A stretch of DNA of 16,116 bases from Sphingobacteriaceae bacterium (lineage in GTDB: Bacteria > Bacteroidota > Bacteroidia > Sphingobacteriales > Sphingobacteriaceae), in NCBI GenBank assembly GCA_947478315.1, contig CANJWF010000009.1, positions 1-16,116 of the forward strand, read 5' to 3'. The notes under the pieces are model-generated. The model had not been told where the DNA came from. It searched no databases and saw nothing but the letters and a program-made list of their open reading frames with translations. This document shows positions 7,947 to 15,546 of this stretch, piece after piece. The position numbers and the translations under genes are program-made. How positions within the stretch are numbered: the stretch's first letter is position 1; every line of letters begins with the position of its first letter.

Positions 7947-9347
7947 TTATTTCATAATTAAATTCAAATCATCTGCCTTCACCCAACCTCTACCTCCAGT
8001 TGCTTCCCAAAAATTATAAATAGAACTAACACCATCGTCTCCTTTCTTAAAAAACGAACTAACTTGGTCATCATAAACCGTCCATTCATCCGTTGTTAGT
8101 ACAGAAGGTGTAATTACTAACACCAATGTTCTATATTCTTTCTGCGAGGCAGTAAAATCAGGCACTCGTTGTCCTATACCTGAGGCTTGAATAAGCTCAT
8201 CTATGCTGTAAGTGCGCATCGTTGTTGCCCAAAAATTCCCATTGCCAAATGCGCTTATTATGGTGGAAGCACTAACATTCGCATTAATCCCAGAAAATGT
8301 ACGAATAGGCGGAACGTCTGCCTTACTTATTAAACCCATCATATACAATTCTAATGGCGCATAAGGCACACTATTACCTCCATTAGCATTTAAACCAAAG
8401 CCTAAACTAGAGCCTATATGACCATGATATTTTAGAGGATCGCCATCCACATTGGATTGGAATGAAGATGATGCAAACCCTCCTAACTGTCCTCCCACAT
8501 CAGATATTCCCCAATGACCATCATTGGCATTTTTTTCAGGTAAATTAGGGTTAGTGTCATCTATTGTTTTAAATATACCGACAGGAAGATGGTTTGCCCA
8601 ATTATGACACAATTCATGCAAGGTAGGACCTCCTGGATAAAAACCTCCATTAGACGTAACGCCACCTATGCCATACTTCCACGGCAACCACATGAACGAT
8701 AACAATTTGCCAGATGAACCATATGACGCTGCATTATTAAATATAGATTTCCCAATCCCTTGCACCTTGTTTTGAATTGCAAAATTTACGCCATAAGGTT
8801 GCGAAGATGGTTTAGTTTGATTATTCGTAATGATAAAAATGAAATCAAACTCATCCTTAAATCTTTGATAAACAATATTGCTAATTACCTTAACCGAATC
8901 CCAATTACCTGTAAAACCTCCATAATAATTGGCATTCCAATAAGCAAAAGTAGATGAAGGTACAACGATAGAAGCAACACGATTTGTGCTATTTACAGAA
9001 AGAGGATACTTAGTAACAATAGAAACATTAGTAGTCGTAGTAACCACAGTTTGAGTAACCGTAGAAGGATTAATGGTAGGTGTAATAGTTGGGTTAATGG
9101 TATTCGTATTCGTCGTATTCGTATTCGTGGTCGATGTAATAGTTGGATTGGTGGTATTCGTCGTATTCGTGGTAGGTGAAACAGTAGCACTATCAACAAT
9201 CTTAGGTTCAATATTTTCTTTTTTACAAGAGAGATTAAACAATAAGAAAGATAAAAAAACGGACACGAATACTAAAGGGTACATACATAAACGCATGGTC
9301 ATTCTAACCAAACGAAAATAAGCATTATCAGTAGTAATATCTTCCAT
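7947..9347 (-). CDS. Predicted lipoprotein with HExxH zinc-peptidase motif
   Basis: A 466-residue exported protein. The signal (MYPLVFVSVFLSFLLFNLSC) ends in a lipobox with Cys41 followed by KKEN, so it is probably lipid-anchored. Residues about 52-108 are a linker made almost entirely of Thr, Asn, Ile and Pro. The rest is a globular domain with HELCH at 244-248 (GPTLHELCHNWANH), then DGHWG at 276-280, GGQLGGF, and PLELYMMGLIS at about 331-341. HELCH fits the zincin motif with Glu245 as catalytic base; His278 or Glu333 could be the third ligand. I cannot name the peptidase family. The spacing (His at HExxH+5 rather than +6) does not fit the metzincin rule. Starts at Met16 or Met18 (9302 or 9296) would also leave a good signal. 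It sits between the ABC ATPase and permease genes, with gaps of 238 and 186 bp. Confidence 0.85.
   Translation of the reverse strand: MEDITTDNAYFRLVRMTMRLCMYPLVFVSVFLSFLLFNLSCKKENIEPKIVDSATVSPTTNTTNTTNPTITSTTNTNTTNTNTINPTITPTINPSTVTQTVVTTTTNVSIVTKYPLSVNSTNRVASIVVPSSTFAYWNANYYGGFTGNWDSVKVISNIVYQRFKDEFDFIFIITNNQTKPSSQPYGVNFAIQNKVQGIGKSIFNNAASYGSSGKLLSFMWLPWKYGIGGVTSNGGFYPGGPTLHELCHNWANHLPVGIFKTIDDTNPNLPEKNANDGHWGISDVGGQLGGFASSSFQSNVDGDPLKYHGHIGSSLGFGLNANGGNSVPYAPLELYMMGLISKADVPPIRTFSGINANVSASTIISAFGNGNFWATTMRTYSIDELIQASGIGQRVPDFTASQKEYRTLVLVITPSVLTTDEWTVYDDQVSSFFKKGDDGVSSIYNFWEATGGRGWVKADDLNLIMK
9040..9180. repeat. Simple/minisatellite repeat encoding a Thr-Asn linker
   Basis: Units of GTATTCGT and GTATTCGTC alternate with a longer unit beginning GTAATAGTTGG, seen at about 9090 and 9137. 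The repeat lies inside the lipoprotein gene and encodes the TTNTTN/TNTNTINPT linker. It looks prone to changes in copy number that keep the frame when they are multiples of 3. Confidence 0.7.
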
Positions 9348-9585
9348 AAAAATTGTTTAAAATTTAACGCAATGTAAAATTAACAACTCTTTATGTAAAT
9401 AATAAGATTATCTGTGGCAAAAGACAAATTAACCCAAAAACGTAAGTAACGAGCGTTTCATTGAACTACAGGATAAGCAAACACTCCGTGTATTGAAAAA
9501 GAAGAATTTAATATGAATTATTTAACTGAAACACCTTACATATTTCCAACTATTGGATATAAAACCCATTTGTAATTGTTAAGCT

Positions 9586-10344
9586 TTATTCCATCATCCA
9601 TTTTTGGCCTGTTAACTGAATAAATACGTCCTCCAAATTAGCTTTTTTAACTTCTTTAGGACGTTCAAAGCCTGTCGACACTAGTTGGTCTATCAAATTA
9701 TCTGGACTGTCTAGCGCTATAATTTTACCGCGTTCCACAAAAGCTACACGATTACAAAGCACCTCTGCTTCATCCATATAATGTGTGGTAATTACCACAG
9801 TAGTTCCTGTATTCCTAATTTCTCGAATCAAATCCCATAAATTTCGCCTTGCTTGAGGGTCTAAGCCCGTAGTAGGCTCATCTAAAAAGATAATTTTAGG
9901 ATTGTTAATCAGCGTAGTGGCAATAGAAAAGCGTTGTTTTTGACCTCCAGATAATGCTTTGTATTTTGCTTTAGCTTTATCTTGCAGTCCTACTTTGGTT
10001 AATAACAGTTCTGCGTTAGTAGGTACGTTGTACAAGCCCGAAAAAAGAGAGATTAATTCTAATAAATTCAAATTAGGGTAATAACCTGCTGCTTGCAACT
10101 GCACACCTATTATGTTTTTAATAGCATTAGCATCACGGTCTATCGAATACCCATCTACCAAAATAGTTCCAGATGTTTTTTCTCTTAAAGTTTCAATAAT
10201 CTCCAACGTAGTTGTTTTTCCAGCTCCATTAGGACCTAAAAAACCAAAAATTTCACCTTCAAAAACTTCAAAACTAAGGTCATCTACAGCAACAAAATCA
10301 CCGTATTTTTTGATTAGGTTTTTTACTTGAATAATTGGATTCAT
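9586..10344 (-). CDS. ABC-2 exporter ATP-binding protein
   Basis: Cytoplasmic ATPase subunit that powers an ABC-2 exporter. The 252-residue product carries every expected motif: A-loop Tyr14, Walker A GPNGAGKTT at 37-45, Q-loop Gln82 in GVQLQ, signature LSGGQKQR at 131-138, Walker B IIFLDEP at 151-157 with D-loop GLDP, and H-loop His188 in THYMDEAE. The organisation and the NatA/CcmA-like GPNGAGKTTTLEII and ARRNLWDLI segments place it with drug/Na+/polysaccharide ABC-2 exporters, not importers. The permease on the same strand at 6675-7760 is the best partner. The 139-bp gap to gmhA upstream has no clear promoter. Confidence 0.95.
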   Translation of the reverse strand: MNPIIQVKNLIKKYGDFVAVDDLSFEVFEGEIFGFLGPNGAGKTTTLEIIETLREKTSGTILVDGYSIDRDANAIKNIIGVQLQAAGYYPNLNLLELISLFSGLYNVPTNAELLLTKVGLQDKAKAKYKALSGGQKQRFSIATTLINNPKIIFLDEPTTGLDPQARRNLWDLIREIRNTGTTVVITTHYMDEAEVLCNRVAFVERGKIIALDSPDNLIDQLVSTGFERPKEVKKANLEDVFIQLTGQKWMME

Positions 10345-10483
10345 CTTAAAATAGTTTGTCGTTCATGGTGGGCTTAATGACCTTTCTGTAGAAAAAAATT
10401 CATTGGTTATTGAATGATGGTAGCGAAAACTAGATAAATGCCCTATTGTTTTCAACTATTGTCAGACGAAAAATACGCTAAAT

Positions 10484-11059
10484 TTATAGTAAACTACGCT
10501 CGATAAAATCGATTAAAGCATGTATTACTTTAATGTGAATTTCTTGTACTCTATCGGCATAAATAGAAAAAGGCGCTCGAATTTCGACATCACAAAGAGA
10601 TGCCATTTTTCCACCATCTTTTCCTGTTAAACCCACCACTTTTATTCCTTTAGCTTTTGCTACCTCAATGGCGTGAAACACATTTTGAGAATTTCCACTT
10701 GTGCTAATAGCCAATAAAACATCCCCTTCATGACCCAATGCTTCTAAGTATCGTGAAAAAACAAAAGCATAACCATAATCGTTGGCAACACAAGATAAAT
10801 GAGAAGAATCTGAAATAGAAACCGCTGCCAAAGCTTTTCTATTCTCTCTATACCTACCAGAAAGTTCTTCCGCAAAGTGCATCGCATCACACATAGAGCC
10901 GCCATTGCCACAGGCAATAATTTTTTTATTAGCAGCAAGCGCGTCAACCATCATTCGACCTGCCAAAGTAATCTGCTCAAAATTTTGGTCGTCAGACAAA
11001 AAACTAGATAAGCAATGTTCTGCCTCTTGAAAATGCTGTTTAACAATAGCTATTGACAT
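10484..11059 (-). CDS. gmhA: D-sedoheptulose-7-phosphate isomerase
   Basis: GmhA converts sedoheptulose 7-phosphate to glycero-manno-heptose 7-phosphate, the first step to ADP-heptose for lipopolysaccharide core or S-layer/surface glycans. The 191-residue product is a single SIS domain very close to the enterobacterial enzyme: CGNGGSMCDAMHFAEELSGR at 50-69, SDSSHLSCVANDYG at 83-96, the phosphate loop STSGNS at 119-124, LTGKDGGKMA at 144-153, and RVQEIHIKVIH at 170-180. The metal-site residues known for the family (His61, Glu65, Gln172, His180) are all present. Start at ATG 11059, which is 4 bp after the stop of the broken DUF1569 gene, so translation may once have been coupled. No other heptose-pathway gene is in the window. 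Confidence 0.96.
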   Translation of the reverse strand: MSIAIVKQHFQEAEHCLSSFLSDDQNFEQITLAGRMMVDALAANKKIIACGNGGSMCDAMHFAEELSGRYRENRKALAAVSISDSSHLSCVANDYGYAFVFSRYLEALGHEGDVLLAISTSGNSQNVFHAIEVAKAKGIKVVGLTGKDGGKMASLCDVEIRAPFSIYADRVQEIHIKVIHALIDFIERSLL

Positions 11060-11063
11060 ATTT

Positions 11064-11470
11064 TTATATTCCGAATTGTTGTAAATGATAATAAAGGTAT
11101 TTATCGATTAAAATGTTCCATTCTGGAGTAGTCAATTTTCCGAAAAATGGATGTTTTTTTCCATCCGCCAACACTATTCCTTGTTTAGCAAACATATCGA
11201 CTAAATTTAACAATCGCTGTTTTTCTGACTCAAAATTTTTTCGCCAACGATAGCATATTCTTTAGCGATATGGCTATTTTTCTTAAATGGCTTTTCTGTT
11301 AATAGCTTTTTAAAATAAATTGACCAACAGTTACTTCTAAAGCAAGCACAATGTGAAAGCATTTGAAATACATTCATCTTTCCTCAAAGTGGTCGATGAG
11401 ACACAGACAACAAATTAATGCTGTGTTTTATTGGTTCGTAAACTTCCGAATTAGAAAGATTTTTAACCAT
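11064..11470 (-). pseudogene. Broken DUF1569 (DinB-like) protein gene
   Basis: Reading the minus strand from ATG 11470 gives a recognisable DUF1569/DinB-superfamily protein in two frames. The first runs to about 11240 and contains HRPL-stop-GKMNVFQMLSHC, where the stop (TGA at 11384-11386) falls where the family has Trp (HRPLWGKM). The second, one base shifted, begins around the A/T run at 11233-11242 with ESEKQRLLNLVDMFAKQG and ends KKHPFFGKLTTPEWNILIDK, then YLYYHLQQFGI and TAA at 11064-11066. The HPFFGKLTTPEW and HLQQFG segments are hallmarks of the family. The gene is also somewhat short. With a nonsense mutation and a frameshift it is very unlikely to be functional. The frame shift could be a sequencing error at the homopolymer run, but the stop codon is independent of that. 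Confidence 0.85.
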
Positions 11471-11548
11471 AATAATAGCAATAAATATCCTAAGCGATAC
11501 TTAGCATGATGGCTAACTGGACAAAAGTAGGTATTAGGACTAAAAGAA

Positions 11549-11580
11549 AAAGAGGCTCTTAATATGATAAGAGCCTCTTT
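11549..11580 (-). terminator. Intrinsic terminator of the 98-residue protein gene
   Basis: Arms 11549-11561 and 11568-11580 form a perfect 13-bp stem (AAAGAGGCTCTTA/TAAGAGCCTCTTT) with a 6-base loop. On the minus strand the hairpin is followed by a T-rich run (TTTTTCTTTTAG), as expected downstream of the gene ending at 11605. Confidence 0.85.
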
Positions 11581-11604
11581 CGCTAATTTAAGATTGAAAG
11601 GATG

Positions 11605-11901
11605 TTAGTCAACGATAGTCGTATCAATTACCGATTTGTTGTTTTCGTAATTTTCATAGGTATCGTACTCTTCAAATACACCCGAACTAAACATTTCAAA
11701 CACTCTATCTGTTTCCACAATCCTGTAAACAGAGATTTTTTCATTCGACTTAACTAATTCGAGAGTAGCATTTTTCAAATGCTGAAGCTCTTTAACACAT
11801 GCGATATTGGGTAAGGCTTTTACATTGCGAAACTCTTCTTTGAAAACTTTCGCAACTTCCGATAGTGACAATTCATGCCAATTACTTTTTGATATTTTCA
11901 T
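11605..11901 (-). CDS. Small hypothetical protein (98 residues)
   Basis: I do not recognise this protein. It has no signal peptide or membrane helix. Residues about 10-50 look helical and amphipathic (SLSEVAKVFKEEFRNVKAL, then VKELQHLKNATLELVK), followed by a likely beta strand (KISVYRIVE) and an acidic, Tyr-rich tail (EEYDTYENYENN). It reads as a small cytoplasmic alpha/beta protein. The gene is a self-contained unit: a Bacteroidota -7 motif lies 32 bp upstream of its ATG, and a strong intrinsic terminator begins 24 bp after its stop. This context, more than the sequence, supports it as real. Confidence 0.7.
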   Translation of the reverse strand: MKISKSNWHELSLSEVAKVFKEEFRNVKALPNIACVKELQHLKNATLELVKSNEKISVYRIVETDRVFEMFSSGVFEEYDTYENYENNKSVIDTTIVD

Positions 11902-11933
11902 AATTTTTTAAAATATTTTAATGATTCAGTTTT

Positions 11934-11941
11934 CAAATATA
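11934..11941 (-). promoter_or_regulatory. Probable -7 element for the 98-residue protein gene
   Basis: The minus strand reads TATATTTG, matching TAnnTTTG, 32 bp before the ATG at 11901. A TTTG is present upstream but only 13 bp away, closer than the usual spacing. Confidence 0.4.
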
Positions 11942-12292
11942 ATAAACTGAAAAACAAATACATAGGAGAGTAAAAATACACAATACGTAATGAGTTATCA
12001 ATATTTGTTGTATGGTTTATTAAAGTTGTCCATACCAGTTTGTGGCTTGACGAATGGCTGAATTTTCAGCCCAAATGTTTATACGAAAAACAAATGTTGG
12101 GTTTAGCACTTCACTATTCTAATACGTCCTAAAACCAACTTTTCGCAAAATAGGAATAAATAAAATGCACATGAGTAGGTGCTCACCACCTAATGATGAC
12201 ACCGAAGGTTCATGAAGTTCCTTATGGAGAAGGAAACATCGAAGGTGCATGAGCGCAATTAAAAGACTAACACTAACGAATAAATGCTTTGC

Positions 12293-12318
12293 ATAATCAG
12301 CGCTTCGCAGTCATGAAT
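12293..12318 (+). repeat. 26-bp repeat, inverted copy of 1817-1842
   Basis: Matches the minus strand of 1817-1842 at 23 of 26 positions. A weaker relative (CTAACGAATA, then ATAATCA, CGCTTCG and AGTC) lies on the minus strand around 1462-1494, and its order and spacing match 12272-12312 here. Confidence 0.5.
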
Positions 12319-12631
12319 CAAATGAGAGATAAAATAGAATAGGCTGGGCATCTCATTAATCCATTAAAAAACAATTCTATTTAAATGAAATAATAGACTG
12401 CAAACGCTCAAGTTGTGTAATATTACACGTATTGACATCTTGAATTTGATTTAATATTTTCACTTGTTAATTATTCTTCAATGTTTGATTCTTAATAGAA
12501 ATCACGCATGCTTCACAAGTTATTTATTCGTTTTGTAATTCATTTTTCAGAAGTACTCGTTTATGACTTCACAAGTTTCAATGAAGAAGAAGAACCCATT
12601 ACAGCATTGTCATCACCCTTTGTGAGCCTAC

Positions 12632-12677
12632 CCAACTACGTCATTCAAACGAGGATAACACTCATGCGTGTTTCACC
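12632..12677 (+). repeat. 46-bp diverged direct repeat, copy 2
   Basis: Aligns with 1974-2019 at 35 of 46 positions without gaps. It spans the chosen start codon of the barrel gene (12664), so it includes the ribosome-binding region and first codons. Confidence 0.5.
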
Positions 12678-13497
12678 TAACAATAATTTGTTAAAAGTTG
12701 TGAGAATTGTAGCTTGTGTATTGTTCAGCTTACAAAGCATGTGGAGTTATTCACAATACTTAACCAGCGCTCGACTAACAGGCTTGGGCAATGCGGTAAC
12801 AGCCATCAGCGACATAGGCGCATCACAACACAACCCTGCTGGAATTGCTCCGTTTAAAAGACCTCATATATCACTATCCTCCGAACACAAATTAGCCATT
12901 AAAAATCTGACATTATTAGTCATTAATGGCATTTTACCTCATCGACAATTCGTATGGGGACTTACTATTGACCAGCTAGGATTTGAAATTTACAAGGAAC
13001 AAAAAATATCTATTAGCCTCGCCCGCGCTTTCTCTCCCCAATTTTCATTCGGCATTAACAGCAATTATCACCAAATTCACATCAACAACTATGGTAGCGC
13101 AAGAACCTTTTCGGTTGATATGGGTTCACAGTACAAACTCTCTGCACAATGGGCAATTGGGATAGCTTGCTACAATATCAATTTGGCAAATTTTCATCAA
13201 GAACAACTACTTAACATACCGGCAGGATTCCGAATGGGAACAGTTTGGTATTTCAGCGACAAAGCATTTTCTGCTATTGAATTTGATAAAAAAATAGGGT
13301 ATTCGCCCAATGTTAAATTCGGAATCGAATACCATCCCTCACAAGTTTTTTCGTTACGAGGAGGACTAAATACAATACCAGCAAATTATTATGTAGGAAT
13401 TGGTATTGAGGGAAAACATTGGCAATTACAGGTTGCCTCACAATACCAAACGTATGCAAATTTAGTAAGTCAATATACACTCATACATGAATTCTAA
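12664..13497 (+). CDS. Predicted outer-membrane beta-barrel protein (PorV/FadL-like)
   Basis: A 277-residue exported protein from ATG 12664, chosen because it gives a good signal peptide (LLKVVRIVACVLFSLQSMWS, cut near YSQ); the frame is open further upstream to 12508 but would bury the signal. After the cut comes SARLTGLGNAVTAISDIGAS followed by QHNPAGIA, the N-terminal pattern seen in PorV/PorQ and FadL-type barrels. The remainder alternates polar and hydrophobic residues in short strands (FSFGINSNYHQIHINN, FRMGTVWYFSDKAFSAIEFD) and ends in HEF, a terminal Phe typical of barrel proteins. A specific function cannot be assigned; a role in type IX secretion is possible only by family resemblance. 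Its stop overlaps the start of the next gene by 11 bp, so the two are translationally coupled. Confidence 0.75.
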   Translation: MRVSPNNNLLKVVRIVACVLFSLQSMWSYSQYLTSARLTGLGNAVTAISDIGASQHNPAGIAPFKRPHISLSSEHKLAIKNLTLLVINGILPHRQFVWGLTIDQLGFEIYKEQKISISLARAFSPQFSFGINSNYHQIHINNYGSARTFSVDMGSQYKLSAQWAIGIACYNINLANFHQEQLLNIPAGFRMGTVWYFSDKAFSAIEFDKKIGYSPNVKFGIEYHPSQVFSLRGGLNTIPANYYVGIGIEGKHWQLQVASQYQTYANLVSQYTLIHEF

Positions 13498-15511
13498 AAT
13501 GATGACCATCTGCATAGTTGGACTACTGATATTGACTAAGCAATCACTCATGGCACAACAAAACGATTTTTCAGAAACCGTACTAAACAATCTACTGGAA
13601 TACAGCACCGACAAAGTCGATCTCGACAAGGCCGAACTTATTGAACAATTACGCTATTACTCAACGCACAAAATCAATCTTAACCATACGTGCAAAGAAG
13701 AACTACAAAAATTGTATCTCTTATCTCCGCTCCAAATCAACGCTATTATAAACCATTTAACGCAAACAGGAGAGATGATAGATTTATTAGAATTACAAAC
13801 ACTAGATGGCTTCGACGAACAAAAAATAAAGCATCTAAATTATTTTATACACACGATGCCAAACAACAGCACGGTATCACAAAGATTAACCTCCCAACAG
13901 GAAATATTAATACGTGCCGAACAACCTTTTCCCACATCGAAAGGATATAACCTACCCGATAGCGATATTCAAAAATTTAAAGGCTCTCCTCAAAGTCTTT
14001 TACTTCGTTATCGACTACGTTTGGGAGACAGACTATTTTTAGGAATGAATGTAAAAAAAAATGAGGGCTCTCCCTTTCTCAAATCCCAATTAGACTTTAG
14101 CGCCTTCAATCTATTTATAAGAAAAGAAACAGGCATCATACGAAAATTAACTATTGGCAATTTTGGATTACAATACGGACAAGGATTAAGTCTGTGGTCG
14201 GGATTTGGAATCGGTAAAACGCCAAATATGTTTGGCATATCCCGCATCGGCGAAGGTTTAATGTATTACACACCTAACAATAGTGTAAATGGACTCAAAG
14301 GAATAGCAGGCACACTACAATTTGGGCAATGGTCAATAACACCTTTCTTATCCTACAAAAATATGGCGGCAAACATGACCTTGGTAAATAACACAATAGG
14401 TTTTAGCAGTTTATATACCACTGATTTATACCGAAACGATGCAGAAAATGATAAAAGAGCCCAGTTACAACAACTCGTTTATGGTATAACCAACCAATAT
14501 GAACGCCCCACATGGAGCATCGGCACCACCTTTCACAAACTATCATGGAGCCAACCAATGCTCATTCAAGAAGCCGACATCTATAAAAAATTCACTTTTC
14601 AAGGTAAAAATTTGGCAACAATTTCTGTTTACTATCACTGGTATCACAACAATTGGTATGCCTTTGGAGAAATAGCAAAAAACGGATTCGATGGAGGATT
14701 AGCATCCTTAAACGGCATTTTAATAAACCTCTCTTCGCGCGTTTCTATCGGCATTTTGCACCGCAACTACACGCCCAACTACCATGCTTTTTTAAATAAC
14801 GCGCTATCAGAAAACACACAATCTAATAACGAAAAAGGCATCTACTCACATATACAAATGAAATTAAATAGCCAATGGGAATGGAGCGGATATATAGATT
14901 TATTCACCTTCCCTTGGCTAAAATACGGAATCAATACCCCGTCCAGTGGACATGAATATGTTAGCCAGTGGATATACAAACATACTACCCTATTCTCGGC
15001 TTTATTTCGATACCGATTAAAACAAACACCCACCAATATAGCAAGTCTATTAGCCCCCATTGATGCAACCAAACAAAACTATCGTGTAGAAATTGAATAT
15101 TCCCTATCAAAAAAAATAAAGTTTACTCATCGCGTAGAAATAGTCCAATACCATACCGAAAATGAAGCTGAAACTTTTGGATACGCATTGATACAAGATT
15201 GTGAATACCCAAACATTCTTCACCAATTAAACGCAGGGTTTCGTATTGCCGTATTTGATACAGACAGTTATCAAACAGGCATTTACACACTTGAACGTAA
15301 CGTATGGTATGCATACGACATGAATTTATTGCAGCATAAAGGAGTACGATTTTATGTCAATGCAAACTACCGAGCCAGCAAACACACCCATCTATGGTTA
15401 AAATACGCAATCATTAAATATCAAAATCAAGATAACATCGGTACCGGATTAGACAGCATTGAAACCAATACAAAAAGTGACATCACTATTCAAGTGAGCC
15501 TACGTTTTTAA
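13487..15511 (+). CDS. Helix-hairpin-helix (ComEA-like) and beta-barrel outer-membrane protein
   Basis: A 674-residue exported protein. It has a signal peptide (TICIVGLLILTKQSLMA, cut near residue 24), then a helical segment with a ComEA-like helix-hairpin-helix unit: INLNHTCKEELQKLYLLSP at 63-81 continuing to INHLTQTG at 88-95, and LLELQTLDGFDEQKIKHL at 100-117. The pattern follows the INxNTAxxEEL...G.....I.....G.F....L..V.G....... consensus, though the GIG hairpin glycines are replaced by LLSP and GFD. From about 130 to the end it is rich in alternating strands (LLLRYRLRLGDRLFLGMNVK, FGLQYGQGLSLWSGFGIG) and closes with TIQVSLRF, a barrel signature with terminal Phe. Proteins of this architecture are common in Bacteroidota, with unproven function. 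It overlaps the preceding barrel gene and lies 35 bp before comEC. Confidence 0.85.
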   Translation: MNSKMMTICIVGLLILTKQSLMAQQNDFSETVLNNLLEYSTDKVDLDKAELIEQLRYYSTHKINLNHTCKEELQKLYLLSPLQINAIINHLTQTGEMIDLLELQTLDGFDEQKIKHLNYFIHTMPNNSTVSQRLTSQQEILIRAEQPFPTSKGYNLPDSDIQKFKGSPQSLLLRYRLRLGDRLFLGMNVKKNEGSPFLKSQLDFSAFNLFIRKETGIIRKLTIGNFGLQYGQGLSLWSGFGIGKTPNMFGISRIGEGLMYYTPNNSVNGLKGIAGTLQFGQWSITPFLSYKNMAANMTLVNNTIGFSSLYTTDLYRNDAENDKRAQLQQLVYGITNQYERPTWSIGTTFHKLSWSQPMLIQEADIYKKFTFQGKNLATISVYYHWYHNNWYAFGEIAKNGFDGGLASLNGILINLSSRVSIGILHRNYTPNYHAFLNNALSENTQSNNEKGIYSHIQMKLNSQWEWSGYIDLFTFPWLKYGINTPSSGHEYVSQWIYKHTTLFSALFRYRLKQTPTNIASLLAPIDATKQNYRVEIEYSLSKKIKFTHRVEIVQYHTENEAETFGYALIQDCEYPNILHQLNAGFRIAVFDTDSYQTGIYTLERNVWYAYDMNLLQHKGVRFYVNANYRASKHTHLWLKYAIIKYQNQDNIGTGLDSIETNTKSDITIQVSLRF

Positions 15512-15546
15512 CTCGATTTCGCATTCACATAACGACAAGAAACCCT

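Larger units (their letters stand above)
11902..12663. other. Degenerate gap upstream of the barrel gene
   Basis: No intact gene is supported. The segment contains a diverged direct repeat pair (12199-12217 and 12236-12254, 15 of 19 identical, around CGAAGGT.CATGA), the second members of two repeat pairs shared with 1817-1842 and 1974-2019, and a minus-strand 28-codon frame (12377-12463, GTG start, QIQDVNTCNITQLERLQSII) that looks protein-like but is unrecognised. The plus-strand frame of the barrel gene remains open back to an ATG at 12508, but the added 52 residues precede the signal peptide and are not expected in the protein. Confidence 0.4.

Noticed and set aside
9040..9180. CRISPR-like short repeats
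   Set aside because: The units are contiguous with no unique spacers, and lie inside a coding sequence.
9073..9321. 82-residue plus-strand open frame rich in Val and Phe
   Set aside because: It is the antisense of the Thr/Asn repeat linker of the lipoprotein; its hydrophobic look is a by-product of the repeat.
1817..12318. A composite transposon bounded by the inverted 26-bp repeats
   Set aside because: The enclosed 10 kb is mainly housekeeping genes, no transposase is visible, and the repeats are diverged with dissimilar flanks.
12508..12663. Upstream in-frame extension of the barrel protein
   Set aside because: It would place 52 residues before a good signal peptide; ATG 12664 is the better start.
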